Part shown: positions 19,932 through 31,948 of the stretch, one piece after another
Position numbering within the stretch: position 1 is the first letter of the stretch
Layout of the letters: each line of letters starts with the position of its first letter
NCBI GenBank assembly: GCA_041912595.1
Contig: JAYRMR010000008.1
Location: forward strand, 55,501 to 119,500
From: Roseateles_B sp041912595
GTDB taxonomy: Bacteria > Pseudomonadota > Gammaproteobacteria > Burkholderiales > Burkholderiaceae_C
Direction of reading: 5' to 3'
DNA: 64,000 nt
Notes under the pieces: model-generated
What the model was told of the DNA's origin: nothing
Databases searched by the model: none
What the model saw: only the letters and a program-made list of their open reading frames with translations
Position numbers and translations under genes: made by a program

Positions 19932-21293
19932 TCAGACCTCCACGGACTCGCCCTGCTGGGGCACGCGCACGGCCCAGCCGAGCTCGTCCTGGATGCGGCT
20001 GCGCAGGGCGTCGGCCGCCTGGGGCTCGCCGTGCACCACGAAGGTCTGCTCCGGCGGGCGGCGGAACTGGCGCAGCCAGGCCATCAGCTCCTCGCTGTCG
20101 GCGTGGCCGGAGAAGCCCTCGAGGTGGCTCACTTCCGCGTTGACCGGCACGAACTCGCCGCGCAGCTTGACCTCGCGGTCGCCCGCCACCAGCTTGGCGC
20201 CCCGCGTGCCGCCGACCTGGAAGCCCGCGAAGCAGATGTGGTTGCGGGCCTGCGGCGCCATCACCTGGAGGTAGTTGAGCACCCGGCCTCCGGTGGCCAT
20301 GCCGCTGGCGGAGATCACCACGCCGGGCCGGCGCGTCATCGCCTGGGCCGTCTTGAGGGACTCCTGCGGCTTGCTCACCAGCGTCACCCCCTCGCACAGG
20401 CGCGAGAGCTCGCCGGGCGACACCTTGGCCAGGCGGCGGTATTCCAGCGTGATCTCGGTGGCCTCGCGCGCCATGGGGCTGTCCAGCACGATGGGCAGGT
20501 TGCCGGGGATCTCACCCGCGGCCCGCAGGCGCTGCAGCACCAGCAGCAGGGCCTGGGCGCGGCCCACCGCGAAGCTGGGCAGCAGCACGCTGCCGCCGCG
20601 CTCGATCGTGGTGCGGATGATGCGGCCCAGCCGCTCCTGCACATCTTCCGGCGGATGGCGGCGGTCGCCGTAGGTCGACTCGATGAGCAGGACGTCCGCC
20701 TCCTCCAGGGGCTGGGGCGGGGGCAGCATCAGGTCCTTGCTGCGGCCGAGGTCGCCGGAGTAGACCAGCCGGCGGCCCTCGCTCTGCACCGTGATGCACG
20801 ACGCCCCCAGCAGGTGCCCCGCGGGCGTGAAGCGGATCTCGCTCTTGCCGAGCTTCAGCCGGCCGTCGCGGGGGAGCCCCACGAAATGCGTGAGCGCGTG
20901 CTGGGCGTCCTTGAGCGTGTAGAGCGGCAGGGCCTTCTCATGGCGGGTGCTGCCCGTGCGGTTGGCGCGGCGGGCGTCCTCCTCCATCAGGTGGGCGCTG
21001 TCGGACAGCAGCACCTCGCACAGCTTGCGCGTGGCCGGCGTCGAGAAGATCTGGCCCTTGAAGCCTTGCCGCACCAGGGCCGGGATGTAGCCGCTGTGGT
21101 CCAGGTGGGCATGCGAGAGCAGCACGGCATCGATGCTGTGCGCCGGCACGCCCATCGGCAGCCAGTTGCGTTCGCGCAGGGCCTTGTAGCCCTGGAACAG
21201 GCCGCAGTCGAGCAGCAGGCGCTGCCCGCCGGTGTCGATCAGGTGACGGGAGCCGGTGACGGTGTCGGCGGCTCCCAGGAAACTCACGCGCAT
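19932..21293 (-). CDS. Metallo-beta-lactamase / beta-CASP RNA nuclease
   Basis: A 453-residue protein of the CPSF-73/RNase J-like family. MBL motifs: LSHAHLDHSG, AGHLLGASC and SGDLGR. Beta-CASP motifs: ESTYGDR, SFAVGRAQ, SASGMATGG and the C-terminal SGHAD with FVVHGE. Such proteins are zinc-dependent endo/exoribonucleases. Beta-CASP proteins of this length without a KH domain are common in proteobacteria but poorly studied. It is upstream of and co-directional with mnmC. Confidence 0.93.
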   Translation of the reverse strand: MRVSFLGAADTVTGSRHLIDTGGQRLLLDCGLFQGYKALRERNWLPMGVPAHSIDAVLLSHAHLDHSGYIPALVRQGFKGQIFSTPATRKLCEVLLSDSAHLMEEDARRANRTGSTRHEKALPLYTLKDAQHALTHFVGLPRDGRLKLGKSEIRFTPAGHLLGASCITVQSEGRRLVYSGDLGRSKDLMLPPPQPLEEADVLLIESTYGDRRHPPEDVQERLGRIIRTTIERGGSVLLPSFAVGRAQALLLVLQRLRAAGEIPGNLPIVLDSPMAREATEITLEYRRLAKVSPGELSRLCEGVTLVSKPQESLKTAQAMTRRPGVVISASGMATGGRVLNYLQVMAPQARNHICFAGFQVGGTRGAKLVAGDREVKLRGEFVPVNAEVSHLEGFSGHADSEELMAWLRQFRRPPEQTFVVHGEPQAADALRSRIQDELGWAVRVPQQGESVEV

Positions 21294-21429
21294 GGCTCAC
21301 TCCCCAGGATCGGCCCCGCTGGCGGGGCGCGGTGTGCTGGCGATTGTGGCCCAGCGGCGCCCGGCAGCCGCGCGGGGCGGCTGAGCCAGATCAATGCCGC
21401 TGATCCGTGCTGGCGATCCGTGCCGCCGT

Positions 21430-21993
21430 TCAGTGATCCCGCTGCGCCTGGCTGGCGGGGCTGCACTTGGCGGCCAGCCAGCGGCCGTCGACGGACCACT
21501 TGCTGGTGACGCGGCTGCTGGCGTCGCCTGGCTTGTGCTCGACGGTGCCGGTGACCTCGTACTTGAACGCCCGGGCGCCGTACTGCACCTGCGCCTGGCC
21601 CTTTGAGGTCTGGCCGCTGGAGTTGCGGCAGCTGTACTGCAGCTGCTCACCCGGCTGATCGGCGAACTGGCACTTCCAGCCCTCGACGCCGGCGGTGATC
21701 ATCTGCTGCAGGACCTGACGCGGCTGCATCTCCCGCACGTCCTCGGCGGTGATGCATTCGCGTTCCTCTTCGACGCTGTTGGGGCTGGCCCCGGCCGGCG
21801 CCTTGCCCGGGGGCAGGCCCTGGGCGCTGGCATTGCGCAGCGCCTTCATGGTGGCCAGGGCCTGCAGGACCTTCGGATTGCCCTCGTGGGTCTCCTGCGT
21901 CCGGACGAGCCACTCGCCCGGCTCGGGCATCGTGGCGGCCTGGGCCTGGGCGAAGGTCAGGATGAGGCCGAGGCTGAGCAGCGAACGGGCCAT
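21430..21993 (-). CDS. DUF3617 family periplasmic protein
   Basis: About 187 residues. MARSLLSLGLILTFAQAQA is a good signal peptide, cleaved before ATMPEPGEW. The mature part has EPGEWLVRTQE, an early Cys (RECITAEDV), then WKCQF and YSCRN cysteines and a C-terminal WLAAKC, the pattern of DUF3617 proteins of unknown function. An in-frame ATG 18 codons upstream (22047) would put a basic stretch before the signal peptide; the start at 21993 is preferred but not certain. Likely periplasmic with one or two disulfides. Confidence 0.85.
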   Translation of the reverse strand: MARSLLSLGLILTFAQAQAATMPEPGEWLVRTQETHEGNPKVLQALATMKALRNASAQGLPPGKAPAGASPNSVEEERECITAEDVREMQPRQVLQQMITAGVEGWKCQFADQPGEQLQYSCRNSSGQTSKGQAQVQYGARAFKYEVTGTVEHKPGDASSRVTSKWSVDGRWLAAKCSPASQAQRDH

Positions 21994-22147
21994 GGCGATC
22001 GGGCGATGTTTCAAGGTCTCTCTCCCCTTTTGTGTGAGTCGGCGCAAGTCTAGGCGGTGTCCATGCCGCTCGCCGCCCGGCGGGCAGCGCTGCTGTAACG
22101 CACGGTGACGAACGCCGGCAGACGTCGCGGGGCGAGCCGTGATCCCG

Positions 22148-22504
22148 TCAGCCGCGACCCGGCGCCTGAACGAAGGCCGTCGATGCGGCGCTCGAGGCCC
22201 GCCACTGGCTCATCACCTCCGACGTGACGTCCTGGCCGCCCGTGAGGTTGGTGAACACGGTGCTGACCGTCCAGATGGGTCCCCACGGGATGCCCCACCA
22301 GCCCAGCAGCAATGAGGCCAGGCTGTGAAGGGCGGCCTTGCCAGCCACGCTCTCGCCTGCGGGGATGAAGTAGATATCGGAGCTGCGCTTGAAGGACACC
22401 ACGAGCATGGACAGGCAGTAGGGGAAGAGGACGAAGCGGGCGCCGCCGTCGACGGCAGCCTCGATCTGCGCCGGGCTCAGGTGCTCGATACCTTTGATCT
22501 TCAT
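22148..22504 (-). CDS. Small membrane protein of unknown function, partner of the large M48 protease
   Basis: A 118-residue protein. A short polar N-terminus (MKIKGIEHLSPAQIEAAV) is followed by FVLFPYCLSMLVVSFKRSSD and a second hydrophobic segment, LLLGWWGIPWGPIWTV, ending near NLTGGQDVT. The compact GWWGIPWGP motif looks conserved rather than random. It is transcribed 43 bp after the M48 gene, so both are probably made together. No function can be assigned. Confidence 0.85.
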   Translation of the reverse strand: MKIKGIEHLSPAQIEAAVDGGARFVLFPYCLSMLVVSFKRSSDIYFIPAGESVAGKAALHSLASLLLGWWGIPWGPIWTVSTVFTNLTGGQDVTSEVMSQWRASSAASTAFVQAPGRG

Positions 22505-22547
22505 GAGTTGACTTTCAGGACAGGGGGAGGGGCGGGGGCCGCGCGCT

Positions 22548-25500
22548 TCAGCGGGTCTGGAAGTAGGGACGTTCGTCGCCGAACAGCAGGGACTCTGCGC
22601 CGATGCGCCAGGCCATCGGCGCCGCCGATCCGTAGACGATGGCGCCCATGCCCATGGCCTGGCCGCGCATGAAGAGGGGCATGCCCTGCATCAGCGCGGC
22701 GCATTCCGCCGTGGGCCGGCGCTGCTCGAGGGCCGCGATGAAGCGGCGCAGGCGGGCTTCGTCCAGACGACCGACCTGGGCTGCATACATCGGCAGCTGG
22801 GCGAGGAGCTCCTGCTGGCCCTGGCGTTCGCGCAGGGCAAGTCCGAGGCTGCTCCAGTAGCTGCGGGCATCGATGCCCGCATCGACCGGCAGACGCAGCG
22901 CCGCCTGCCGCATGGCGGGGCTGGCCGTGTCCGACGCCCCGAGCAGACGGATGAGCCGCGGATCGCGCGTGCCCTCCGGCGCCGGTGCACGCGACAGCAC
23001 CTGCTCCAGCTGCCCGCTGGACAGCGCGGCGTAGGCGCGCGCCCACGAACCGCCGTGTTCCTGGCCTCGTTCCAGCGCGAGGTGCAGGTTCAGCTCCTGG
23101 GAAGCGGGACGGAGCGTCTGCATCAGCTTGTCGAGCTCGGCACTGCTGAGCCCCCCCTTCCAGCGGGCCAGCCGGGCCAGATCGACGTTGACTTCCTCGG
23201 CGAGGCTGGCGCTGCGCTGGCGCACGAAGTCCCAGCCTGCCTTGGCCTGGGCCCAGTGCGCCTGCTCGGCGTGGGCCATGCTGGCGGCATAGGCGAGCCA
23301 GAGGTGCCGAGGGTGCGCTTCGGCGCCGTCGATGAAGGCCTGGCTCTTGGCTTCGCTCTCCGGCTGGCATCGCACCGACAGGTAGCGCAGGTCGGCGTCG
23401 TCGGGCGCCTGTCGGGCCTGCCCTTCGATTTGCGCGCACAGGGCGGCACGCCGGGGCTCGTCGGCCCGGTCCATCTCCATGCGCCGCCACATGAGGTCGG
23501 CCGGGGCCTCCTGGAGGCGCTGGGCGAGGATCTCGCGGGCAGCGGGGCCGTCGCCGAGCAAGGTCCACCAGATGCCGATGCCGGCACTGTCCGAGGCGTC
23601 CCAGCGGGCGTGGGCCTGGATCAGGCGCTCAGGCTTTTCGTCCGGGGGCAGGGCTGCCAGCTGCGTCGTGACCTGGCTCACCGGCACGGCCTCGAGGACG
23701 CGACGCGACTCACCGCCGCCCTTGGTCCGGACGGTGCGCGGCGGCTCCTCGAAGACATGGCGAGCCTCGCTGGCCCGCCAGCGCGCGGTGCCCACACGGG
23801 TGGGCGGCGGTGGCGTGCCGCCTCCGTAGACGGCAACCCACTCGACCATGGCGGCAGCCGAGGCGACGTTGTAGACGTAGTGTTCGAATGCGCCGCCGAT
23901 GGGCGCCTCGAAGCGCTCGATCAGCGCCCGATCCGCCGTGCGGGTCTCCACCTCCAGCGCCCGGTGGGCAGGCGCCTTCGTGAGCCGGTGCTCGCCCGGC
24001 GCCAGAGACAGCGTCTCGCCGTTGGACAGCGTCACGACGACCGGCCGGTCCAGGCCGTTGTAGAGGCTCACCGTGGCCTGCATGGCCAGGCCGCCGAGTC
24101 CGAGCACCGACACCACGATGCCGCCGGCCACCACCAGCCGTGCCGTGGCCGGCAGCCAGCCATCCGCCGTCTGGAAACGAACCCAGAGGCTCTGGCGGAA
24201 GTCCCGCGGGCGCTCGTGACCTTCGAGCAGGACGTCGGGTGTCGGCGGGAACTCGCTGCGACCCGGCGCGGCGCCGGGATTGGTCTCGCTCAGCCACTGC
24301 CGAACGAGGCGCTTCTCGGTGTGCAGCAGCAGCTCCAGGGCCTCCCGTCGCAGGGCACCGCAGGCGTTGGCCTGCTGGTCCACCCAGCCGTCGATCACGT
24401 TCAGCCAGTCGCCCAGGTTCTGTGCGGTAGGCCAGGGCAGCTGCAGCTGGCCGATCGCCTCCCGCCATTGCTCGATGTGCAGGGCTTCGGCCAGCACCGC
24501 GTCGAGCTGCACGAGCGAGGCCTCCTGGTCCAGCTTGTGCATGGCCTGCTGCAGCGCGCTGGCCGCGTCGACGATGCGCTGGCGACCGGCATCGTTGACC
24601 CGGCCGGTAGCCGTGGACTGGCGGAGCGTGTGCTGCAGCAACCCCTGCAGGTCTCGCAGATTGGCCTCGCCGTGGCTGCCGTAATGCAGCGCGGTGATCA
24701 GGCCTCGCAGGTGCTCGGGCCAACCTTGCCCCAGGCGCTCGGCCACTGCCAGATGCAGGCTGCGCACGCGCAGGTCCTGCAGGCGCAGCGACTCGCGCAA
24801 GGCCTGCAGCTCGGTCTGCACCTGCTGCAGCGCGACATGCAGGGTCTTGCGGCTGAGCGTCTGGTCACGGAAACGGATCACGCCTCCGTGGGCCTCCAGA
24901 TGGCCGCGCTCCAGCGCCTGCAGCTGGCCTTGCTCGGTTTCCAGCGAACCGAGGCGCGCCATGTCCTGGCTCAGGCGGGCGGGATAGAGATCCACGAGCT
25001 GGCTGCGCTCGAAGCCGGGGCAGTCCTGCCACAGCGTCTGGGCATCGGCCGAGTGGCGCACCGGGGAGCGACCGAAATGGATGCCACGGTAGCGGGGGTC
25101 GAGGTGCTCGCGCTCGAACTGCTGCTGCAGTCGTTGCAGCGATTCGTCCGTGGGCGGAGGGCCCGCTTCGCCGGCCGCTGTCGGGTCGGCAGCCTGGCCG
25201 TCTGACTTGTGCTCGGAGGGCCCCTCGCTCGCTTTCAGGGCGAGCGCCGTGACCTGCACTCGCAGCGCGGCGGCCTCCTGGAACAGGCCCCAGGCCGGTC
25301 GATCGTCGATCGGGGCATGGATGTACTGACGCTTCGCGTTGGCCTCGCGCTCGTGGCTTGGCGGATGGCTCTGCCACATGCGAGGCGGCTGGGCCATCTG
25401 GGCCTGGAAGATGCGGTGCCCCGCCGGATCCTCGGGCAGGGGCGGCGGCCGGCCATGGTCCGGCTGCTGCAGCAGGCTGGCCAGTCGCTGCTGGATCTGG

Positions 25501-26531
25501 TCCTGCAGCGCGAACAGGTCGTCCACCCGGCGTCCGGCCTGCTTCTCGCCCATCGCGAAGGTCATGGCGCGGGACCACGCGTCATCCGCAGCCTGGAGGC
25601 GGTACAGGGCGTGGATCAGCGCGTCGCTGCCGGTCAGGGCGACGGCCACCAGGTCGGCATTCATCTCCATCTCGCGGGAGAGCGCACGCTGCAGCAGGTC
25701 CACGGCGCGGTAGGCGCTCTCGACCAGGCTTCGCACCGACCAGACGACGAGCCGCAGCCCCCAGCCGAGCCAGGCAATGCGCAGGTCCCACTGGGAGACG
25801 CGCTGCAGCACCTCGTCCAGCTTTCCCCGGTGCACCACGAGGTGCCTCGCGATCTGCTGAGCCACGTAGACCCAGCGCCCCACGGCCATGGCCCGCTGGC
25901 CGAAATGGCCAAACTCATGGGCGAGCACCGCACGGAACTCTCCCAGGTTCAGGGCCTGGACAAGCCCCAGCCCGATCAGCAGGTTCTTGCGAGAGGGGAT
26001 CAGCAGATTCAGCAGACTGAGGTCATAGAAGACCGAGGCATTCACGTCCGCGCTCAGGAAGACCTTGTGCGGGCGCGGGGCCCCGGCCTTGTCGGCCAGC
26101 CGATGCAGGAAGGCGAAGAGCTCCGGCTGATCCTGCGGGCGGAGTTCGAGCAGGCGGTCCGTGCCGCTGCGCTTGACGAAGAACAGGGCCCGGAACATGA
26201 GGGCTGCGAGAAAGGCAGCACCGAGCCCACCGAGCCAGCCCCACAGGGCGTCCTGTCCCATGCCGCCGCCGATGGTCAGCTCGAAGGCCGTCCAGGCGAA
26301 CCAGGTGGCGAGTGCCAGATACAAGGTGACGAAGCCGAGCAGCGCGAGCAGCGCGATCCAGGTCTGGCGCTGGTAGCGGCGACCCGGGCGGGCGAGCCGC
26401 TCCATCAGGGTCGCGTCGGGCAAGGCCGGCTCGCCACCTTGGGCGTCAGGGGACGCCTGCCGGGTATTCCGCTGCGTGTCGTCTTGAGTACGGGCGACGT
26501 GAGTGTCTTGCGGCGCTGCGGGCTCGCTCAT
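22548..26531 (-). CDS. Large M48 family membrane metalloprotease with C-terminal periplasmic and repeat regions
   Basis: A 1327-residue protein, about four times the size of HtpX. Two N-terminal membrane helices (about 57-80 and 97-118) precede an M48 domain with H205-E206-F-G-H209 and E289 in EMNAD as zinc ligands. A helix-rich, partly coiled region follows (about 300-780). A third membrane helix near 795-820 leads to a small beta-rich segment (PVVVTLSNGETLSLAPGEH), then a long Ala/Leu-rich TPR-like tail up to the C-terminus. The protease is expected in the cytosol-facing half, with the tail across the membrane or vice versa. Substrates are unknown. The gene lies directly upstream of the small membrane protein gene. 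Confidence 0.88.
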   Translation of the reverse strand: MSEPAAPQDTHVARTQDDTQRNTRQASPDAQGGEPALPDATLMERLARPGRRYQRQTWIALLALLGFVTLYLALATWFAWTAFELTIGGGMGQDALWGWLGGLGAAFLAALMFRALFFVKRSGTDRLLELRPQDQPELFAFLHRLADKAGAPRPHKVFLSADVNASVFYDLSLLNLLIPSRKNLLIGLGLVQALNLGEFRAVLAHEFGHFGQRAMAVGRWVYVAQQIARHLVVHRGKLDEVLQRVSQWDLRIAWLGWGLRLVVWSVRSLVESAYRAVDLLQRALSREMEMNADLVAVALTGSDALIHALYRLQAADDAWSRAMTFAMGEKQAGRRVDDLFALQDQIQQRLASLLQQPDHGRPPPLPEDPAGHRIFQAQMAQPPRMWQSHPPSHEREANAKRQYIHAPIDDRPAWGLFQEAAALRVQVTALALKASEGPSEHKSDGQAADPTAAGEAGPPPTDESLQRLQQQFEREHLDPRYRGIHFGRSPVRHSADAQTLWQDCPGFERSQLVDLYPARLSQDMARLGSLETEQGQLQALERGHLEAHGGVIRFRDQTLSRKTLHVALQQVQTELQALRESLRLQDLRVRSLHLAVAERLGQGWPEHLRGLITALHYGSHGEANLRDLQGLLQHTLRQSTATGRVNDAGRQRIVDAASALQQAMHKLDQEASLVQLDAVLAEALHIEQWREAIGQLQLPWPTAQNLGDWLNVIDGWVDQQANACGALRREALELLLHTEKRLVRQWLSETNPGAAPGRSEFPPTPDVLLEGHERPRDFRQSLWVRFQTADGWLPATARLVVAGGIVVSVLGLGGLAMQATVSLYNGLDRPVVVTLSNGETLSLAPGEHRLTKAPAHRALEVETRTADRALIERFEAPIGGAFEHYVYNVASAAAMVEWVAVYGGGTPPPPTRVGTARWRASEARHVFEEPPRTVRTKGGGESRRVLEAVPVSQVTTQLAALPPDEKPERLIQAHARWDASDSAGIGIWWTLLGDGPAAREILAQRLQEAPADLMWRRMEMDRADEPRRAALCAQIEGQARQAPDDADLRYLSVRCQPESEAKSQAFIDGAEAHPRHLWLAYAASMAHAEQAHWAQAKAGWDFVRQRSASLAEEVNVDLARLARWKGGLSSAELDKLMQTLRPASQELNLHLALERGQEHGGSWARAYAALSSGQLEQVLSRAPAPEGTRDPRLIRLLGASDTASPAMRQAALRLPVDAGIDARSYWSSLGLALRERQGQQELLAQLPMYAAQVGRLDEARLRRFIAALEQRRPTAECAALMQGMPLFMRGQAMGMGAIVYGSAAPMAWRIGAESLLFGDERPYFQTR

Positions 26532-26702
26532 TCGATCCTCCCTGTGGCGCCCGCCGTGTGGTCGGGGGCGCGCCTGCTTTTTCGAGGGCCGGAGTGTCTC
26601 AGGGAAGTGCTGGTCCTGCCTCCTGGGAGACCCTCGGCGGTGTGGACACCTCCACCCCCGGGGGGATTGCAGGCCGGGGGCCGGAACGTGTGGGCGCCAA
26701 CG

Positions 26703-26725
26703 AAAAAGCCCGGCATGGCCGGGCT
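26703..26725 (-). terminator. Hairpin terminator downstream of the second rhlE gene
   Basis: AGCCCGGC pairs with GCCGGGCT around a 3-nt loop, and on the minus strand four to five T's follow. It lies about 35 bp past the helicase stop codon. The T-run is short, so efficiency is uncertain. Confidence 0.7.
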
Positions 26726-26758
26726 CTTCAAGGGGGAGGCCTGCTCAGGCCAGGGCGA

Positions 26759-28258
<1,500 letters not shown>

Positions 28259-28355
28259 CGACTGCAGGATTCGCACGCCAGCCGCTATATGCCAGGCCGC
28301 GCCGCATTGTGTGCGACGCCAGTCTTCGGGCCCGGCGGGGCGGGTGCTTGAGCTC

Positions 28356-28396
28356 AAAAAAAATGACGCCACGGCAAGACTGTGAGCCGTAGCGTC
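28356..28396 (-). terminator. Terminator-like hairpin inside the rhlE 5' leader
   Basis: On the minus strand GACGC-T-ACGGC pairs with GCCGT-G-GCGTC (one mismatch) around a 10-nt loop, followed by A and eight T's. This is the form of an intrinsic terminator, but no minus-strand gene lies upstream of it for 5 kb. The nearest -10 (TATAAT, 28404-28409) is immediately before it, so it would be the first structure in the rhlE mRNA. Confidence 0.75.
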
Positions 28397-28403
28397 GGGG
28401 CCG

Positions 28404-28409
28404 ATTATA
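28404..28409 (-). promoter_or_regulatory. Consensus -10 hexamer (TATAAT) for rhlE
   Basis: A perfect TATAAT on the minus strand, unusual in this GC-rich context. The predicted start near 28397 would place the transcript's 5' end at the base of the hairpin. The sequence at the -35 position is a poor match. Confidence 0.55.
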
Positions 28410-28772
28410 GGTGCGCACCCCGCGCCGACACCCGGATCGGCGAACGAAATGTCGTGACGGGCTGTGCAGCCGTGCGCGCCGCGGCCCGGTGCGGCCCCGG
28501 AAACTGCGACAATAGCGGTTTGGCTCGGGAGTGGTCCACCAGCGCAGCCGGTGGGATGCGCCGGCCGCAGCGTCAAGGTGCGGCCGTGGCAGCAGGGGCA
28601 GCCGTGGTGGCCGCCTGCCGGCGAACGCTGCGGTGTTCGCCCGCCGGCTCCCGGCTCCCGCCACCTGTTGCCGCACCGGCCCCGGCCTCTGGTCGAGGCC
28701 TTCGCGGCCGGGTGTCGCGCCCGAATTCCTGAAGTTTCAGATCCTCCACCTGCTCTCAACCCTGAGTAAGCC

Positions 28773-30437
<1,665 letters not shown>

Positions 30438-30484
30438 TCGCGAAGGCGGCCGGCGGCACCAGCGCCGGCCCACGCAGCGACGAC

Positions 30485-30510
30485 AAGAGGCCCCGCGTGG
30501 GCCTCTTTTT
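30485..30510 (+). terminator. Intrinsic terminator of ettA
   Basis: AAGAGGCC pairs with GGCCTCTT around a 7-nt loop, followed by T's to 30510. It lies about 50 bp after the ettA stop. Confidence 0.88.
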
Positions 30511-30633
30511 CATGGCGGACGGGGCCCGGCCGGACATGTCCCCACGGCTTTCTTTACGCTTCTTCACCGCCAGGGCATGGCGGGCTTACCGGCGCTGCCG
30601 ACACTGACTCCATCCCACCCAAGGAGCAGTTGT

Positions 30634-31116
30634 ATGAAAAGCCTCAATCTCAAGCGCCTGATTCCCGCCGCCGCCATGGCCCTGGCCCTCGTGGCCGGGG
30701 GTGCCCAGGCGCAGCGTCACCCCGGTATGGGCGGCCCTGGCATGGCGGGCGGCATGATGGGCGGCCACGTCGAGCACATGCTGGACCTCGTGGACGCCAC
30801 CGACGCCCAGCGGACCCAGATCAAGACCATCATGGACGCCGCCCGCGCCGATCTGAAGACCCAGCACGACGCGCTGCGCAGCCTGCACGAGCAGGGCATG
30901 ACGCTCTTCGCCGCCACCAATGTGGACGCCGCCGCCATCGAGGCCCTGCGCGTGAAGGGCAGTGCGCTGCACGAGCAGGTCTCCAAGCGCATGAGCCAGG
31001 CCATGATCGACGTCGCCCGCGTGCTGACCCCCGAGCAGCGCGCCAAGCTGGCCGCCAAGCTCAAGCAGCGCCAGGCCCGTATGGCCGAGCACATGAAGTC
31101 GCGCGGCGGCCAGTGA
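30634..31116 (+). CDS. Periplasmic CpxP/Spy-like (LTXXQ) protein
   Basis: A 160-residue protein. AAGGAG lies 8 nt before ATG 30634. MKSLNLKRLIPAAAMALALVAGGAQA is a signal peptide. The mature part is helical, Met/His-rich at its start (GMGGPGMAGGMMGGHVEHM) and ends with VLTPEQRAKLAAKLKQR, the LTxxQ motif of Spy/CpxP proteins. The Met/His-rich segment could bind copper or another metal, which is inference. It precedes a response regulator and sensor kinase, the usual arrangement for a Cpx-type envelope stress system in which this protein would be an accessory inhibitor or chaperone. Confidence 0.88.
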   Translation: MKSLNLKRLIPAAAMALALVAGGAQAQRHPGMGGPGMAGGMMGGHVEHMLDLVDATDAQRTQIKTIMDAARADLKTQHDALRSLHEQGMTLFAATNVDAAAIEALRVKGSALHEQVSKRMSQAMIDVARVLTPEQRAKLAAKLKQRQARMAEHMKSRGGQ

Positions 31117-31234
31117 GCCCGCAAGCCCGGATCATTTGCGGAGGACTGCGCTTATGCTTCAGGCCTATTTCCCTTCCGCGGCGCACGCCGACCGGGCCTC
31201 GGCCCGGGCGCGCTGCGCCAGCCATCTGCCTGCC

Positions 31235-31948
31235 ATGAATTCCAGACTGCTGCTGATCGACGATGACGCCCGCCTGACCGACATGGTGGGGGCCTACCTC
31301 CAGTCGGCCGGCTTCGACATCGACGTGGCGCACCACCTGGCCGAGGCGCGCCAGAAGCTGGAGCAGGGCGTGTACGACCTCGCCGTGCTGGACATCATGC
31401 TGCCGGACGGCGACGGCCTGGACTTCTGCCGCGAGCTGCGCCGCGACGCCCGCATGAAGCGCCTGCCGGTGCTGATGCTCTCGGCCCGCGGCGAGCCCAT
31501 GGATCGCATCCTCGGGCTGGAGCTTGGCGCCGACGACTACCTGCCCAAGCCTTTCGAGCCGCGCGAGCTGCAGGCCCGCGTCAAGGCGCTGCTGCGCCGG
31601 GCCGAGCCGGACATGCAGGGCGTGGAGGTGCTGCGCTTCGGCCGCCTGGAGATCGACCTGGCCGCCCGCATGGCCCGCCTCGAGGGCAAGCCCTGCGATC
31701 TCACGAGCCACCAGTTCGACCTGCTGGTCGTGCTGGCGCAAAGCCCCGGCCGCGTGCTCTCGCGCGACCAGATCATGGACTCGCTCAAGGGCCACCCGCT
31801 GGAGGCCTTCGACCGTTCCATCGACGTGCACATCTCCCGCATCCGGGCCGTCATCGAAGACGATCCCAAGACGCCACGCCGCGTGCTGACCGTCCGCGGG
31901 GCCGGCTACGTGTTCGCCCGCAAGCAGGACTCCGAAGGCCAGGCGTGA
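31235..31948 (+). CDS. OmpR-family response regulator
   Basis: A 237-residue two-domain regulator. REC domain: acidic pocket D9-D10-D11, phospho-acceptor D53 in AVLDIMLPDGDG, and the conserved Lys in YLPKPFEPREL. The C-terminal winged helix has LTSHQFDLLVVLAQSPGRVLSRDQI and VRGAGYVFA. The sequence resembles CpxR/RstA-type regulators. An in-frame frame extends upstream, but homology begins at MNSRLLLIDDD. Its last four bases (GTGA) overlap the kinase start, so the two are translationally coupled. Confidence 0.95.
   Translation: MNSRLLLIDDDARLTDMVGAYLQSAGFDIDVAHHLAEARQKLEQGVYDLAVLDIMLPDGDGLDFCRELRRDARMKRLPVLMLSARGEPMDRILGLELGADDYLPKPFEPRELQARVKALLRRAEPDMQGVEVLRFGRLEIDLAARMARLEGKPCDLTSHQFDLLVVLAQSPGRVLSRDQIMDSLKGHPLEAFDRSIDVHISRIRAVIEDDPKTPRRVLTVRGAGYVFARKQDSEGQA

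Larger units (their letters stand above)
28259..28772. other. 514-bp divergent intergenic region between rhlE and ettA
   Basis: The left part (28259-28410) is the predicted leader and promoter of rhlE on the minus strand, including a strong hairpin with a T-tract. The right part is the upstream region of ettA on the plus strand; a GACAAT hexamer at 28508-28513 would imply a leader of about 250 nt. No coding sequence with normal codon bias was seen. The rest is GC-rich with no repeats. Confidence 0.5.
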
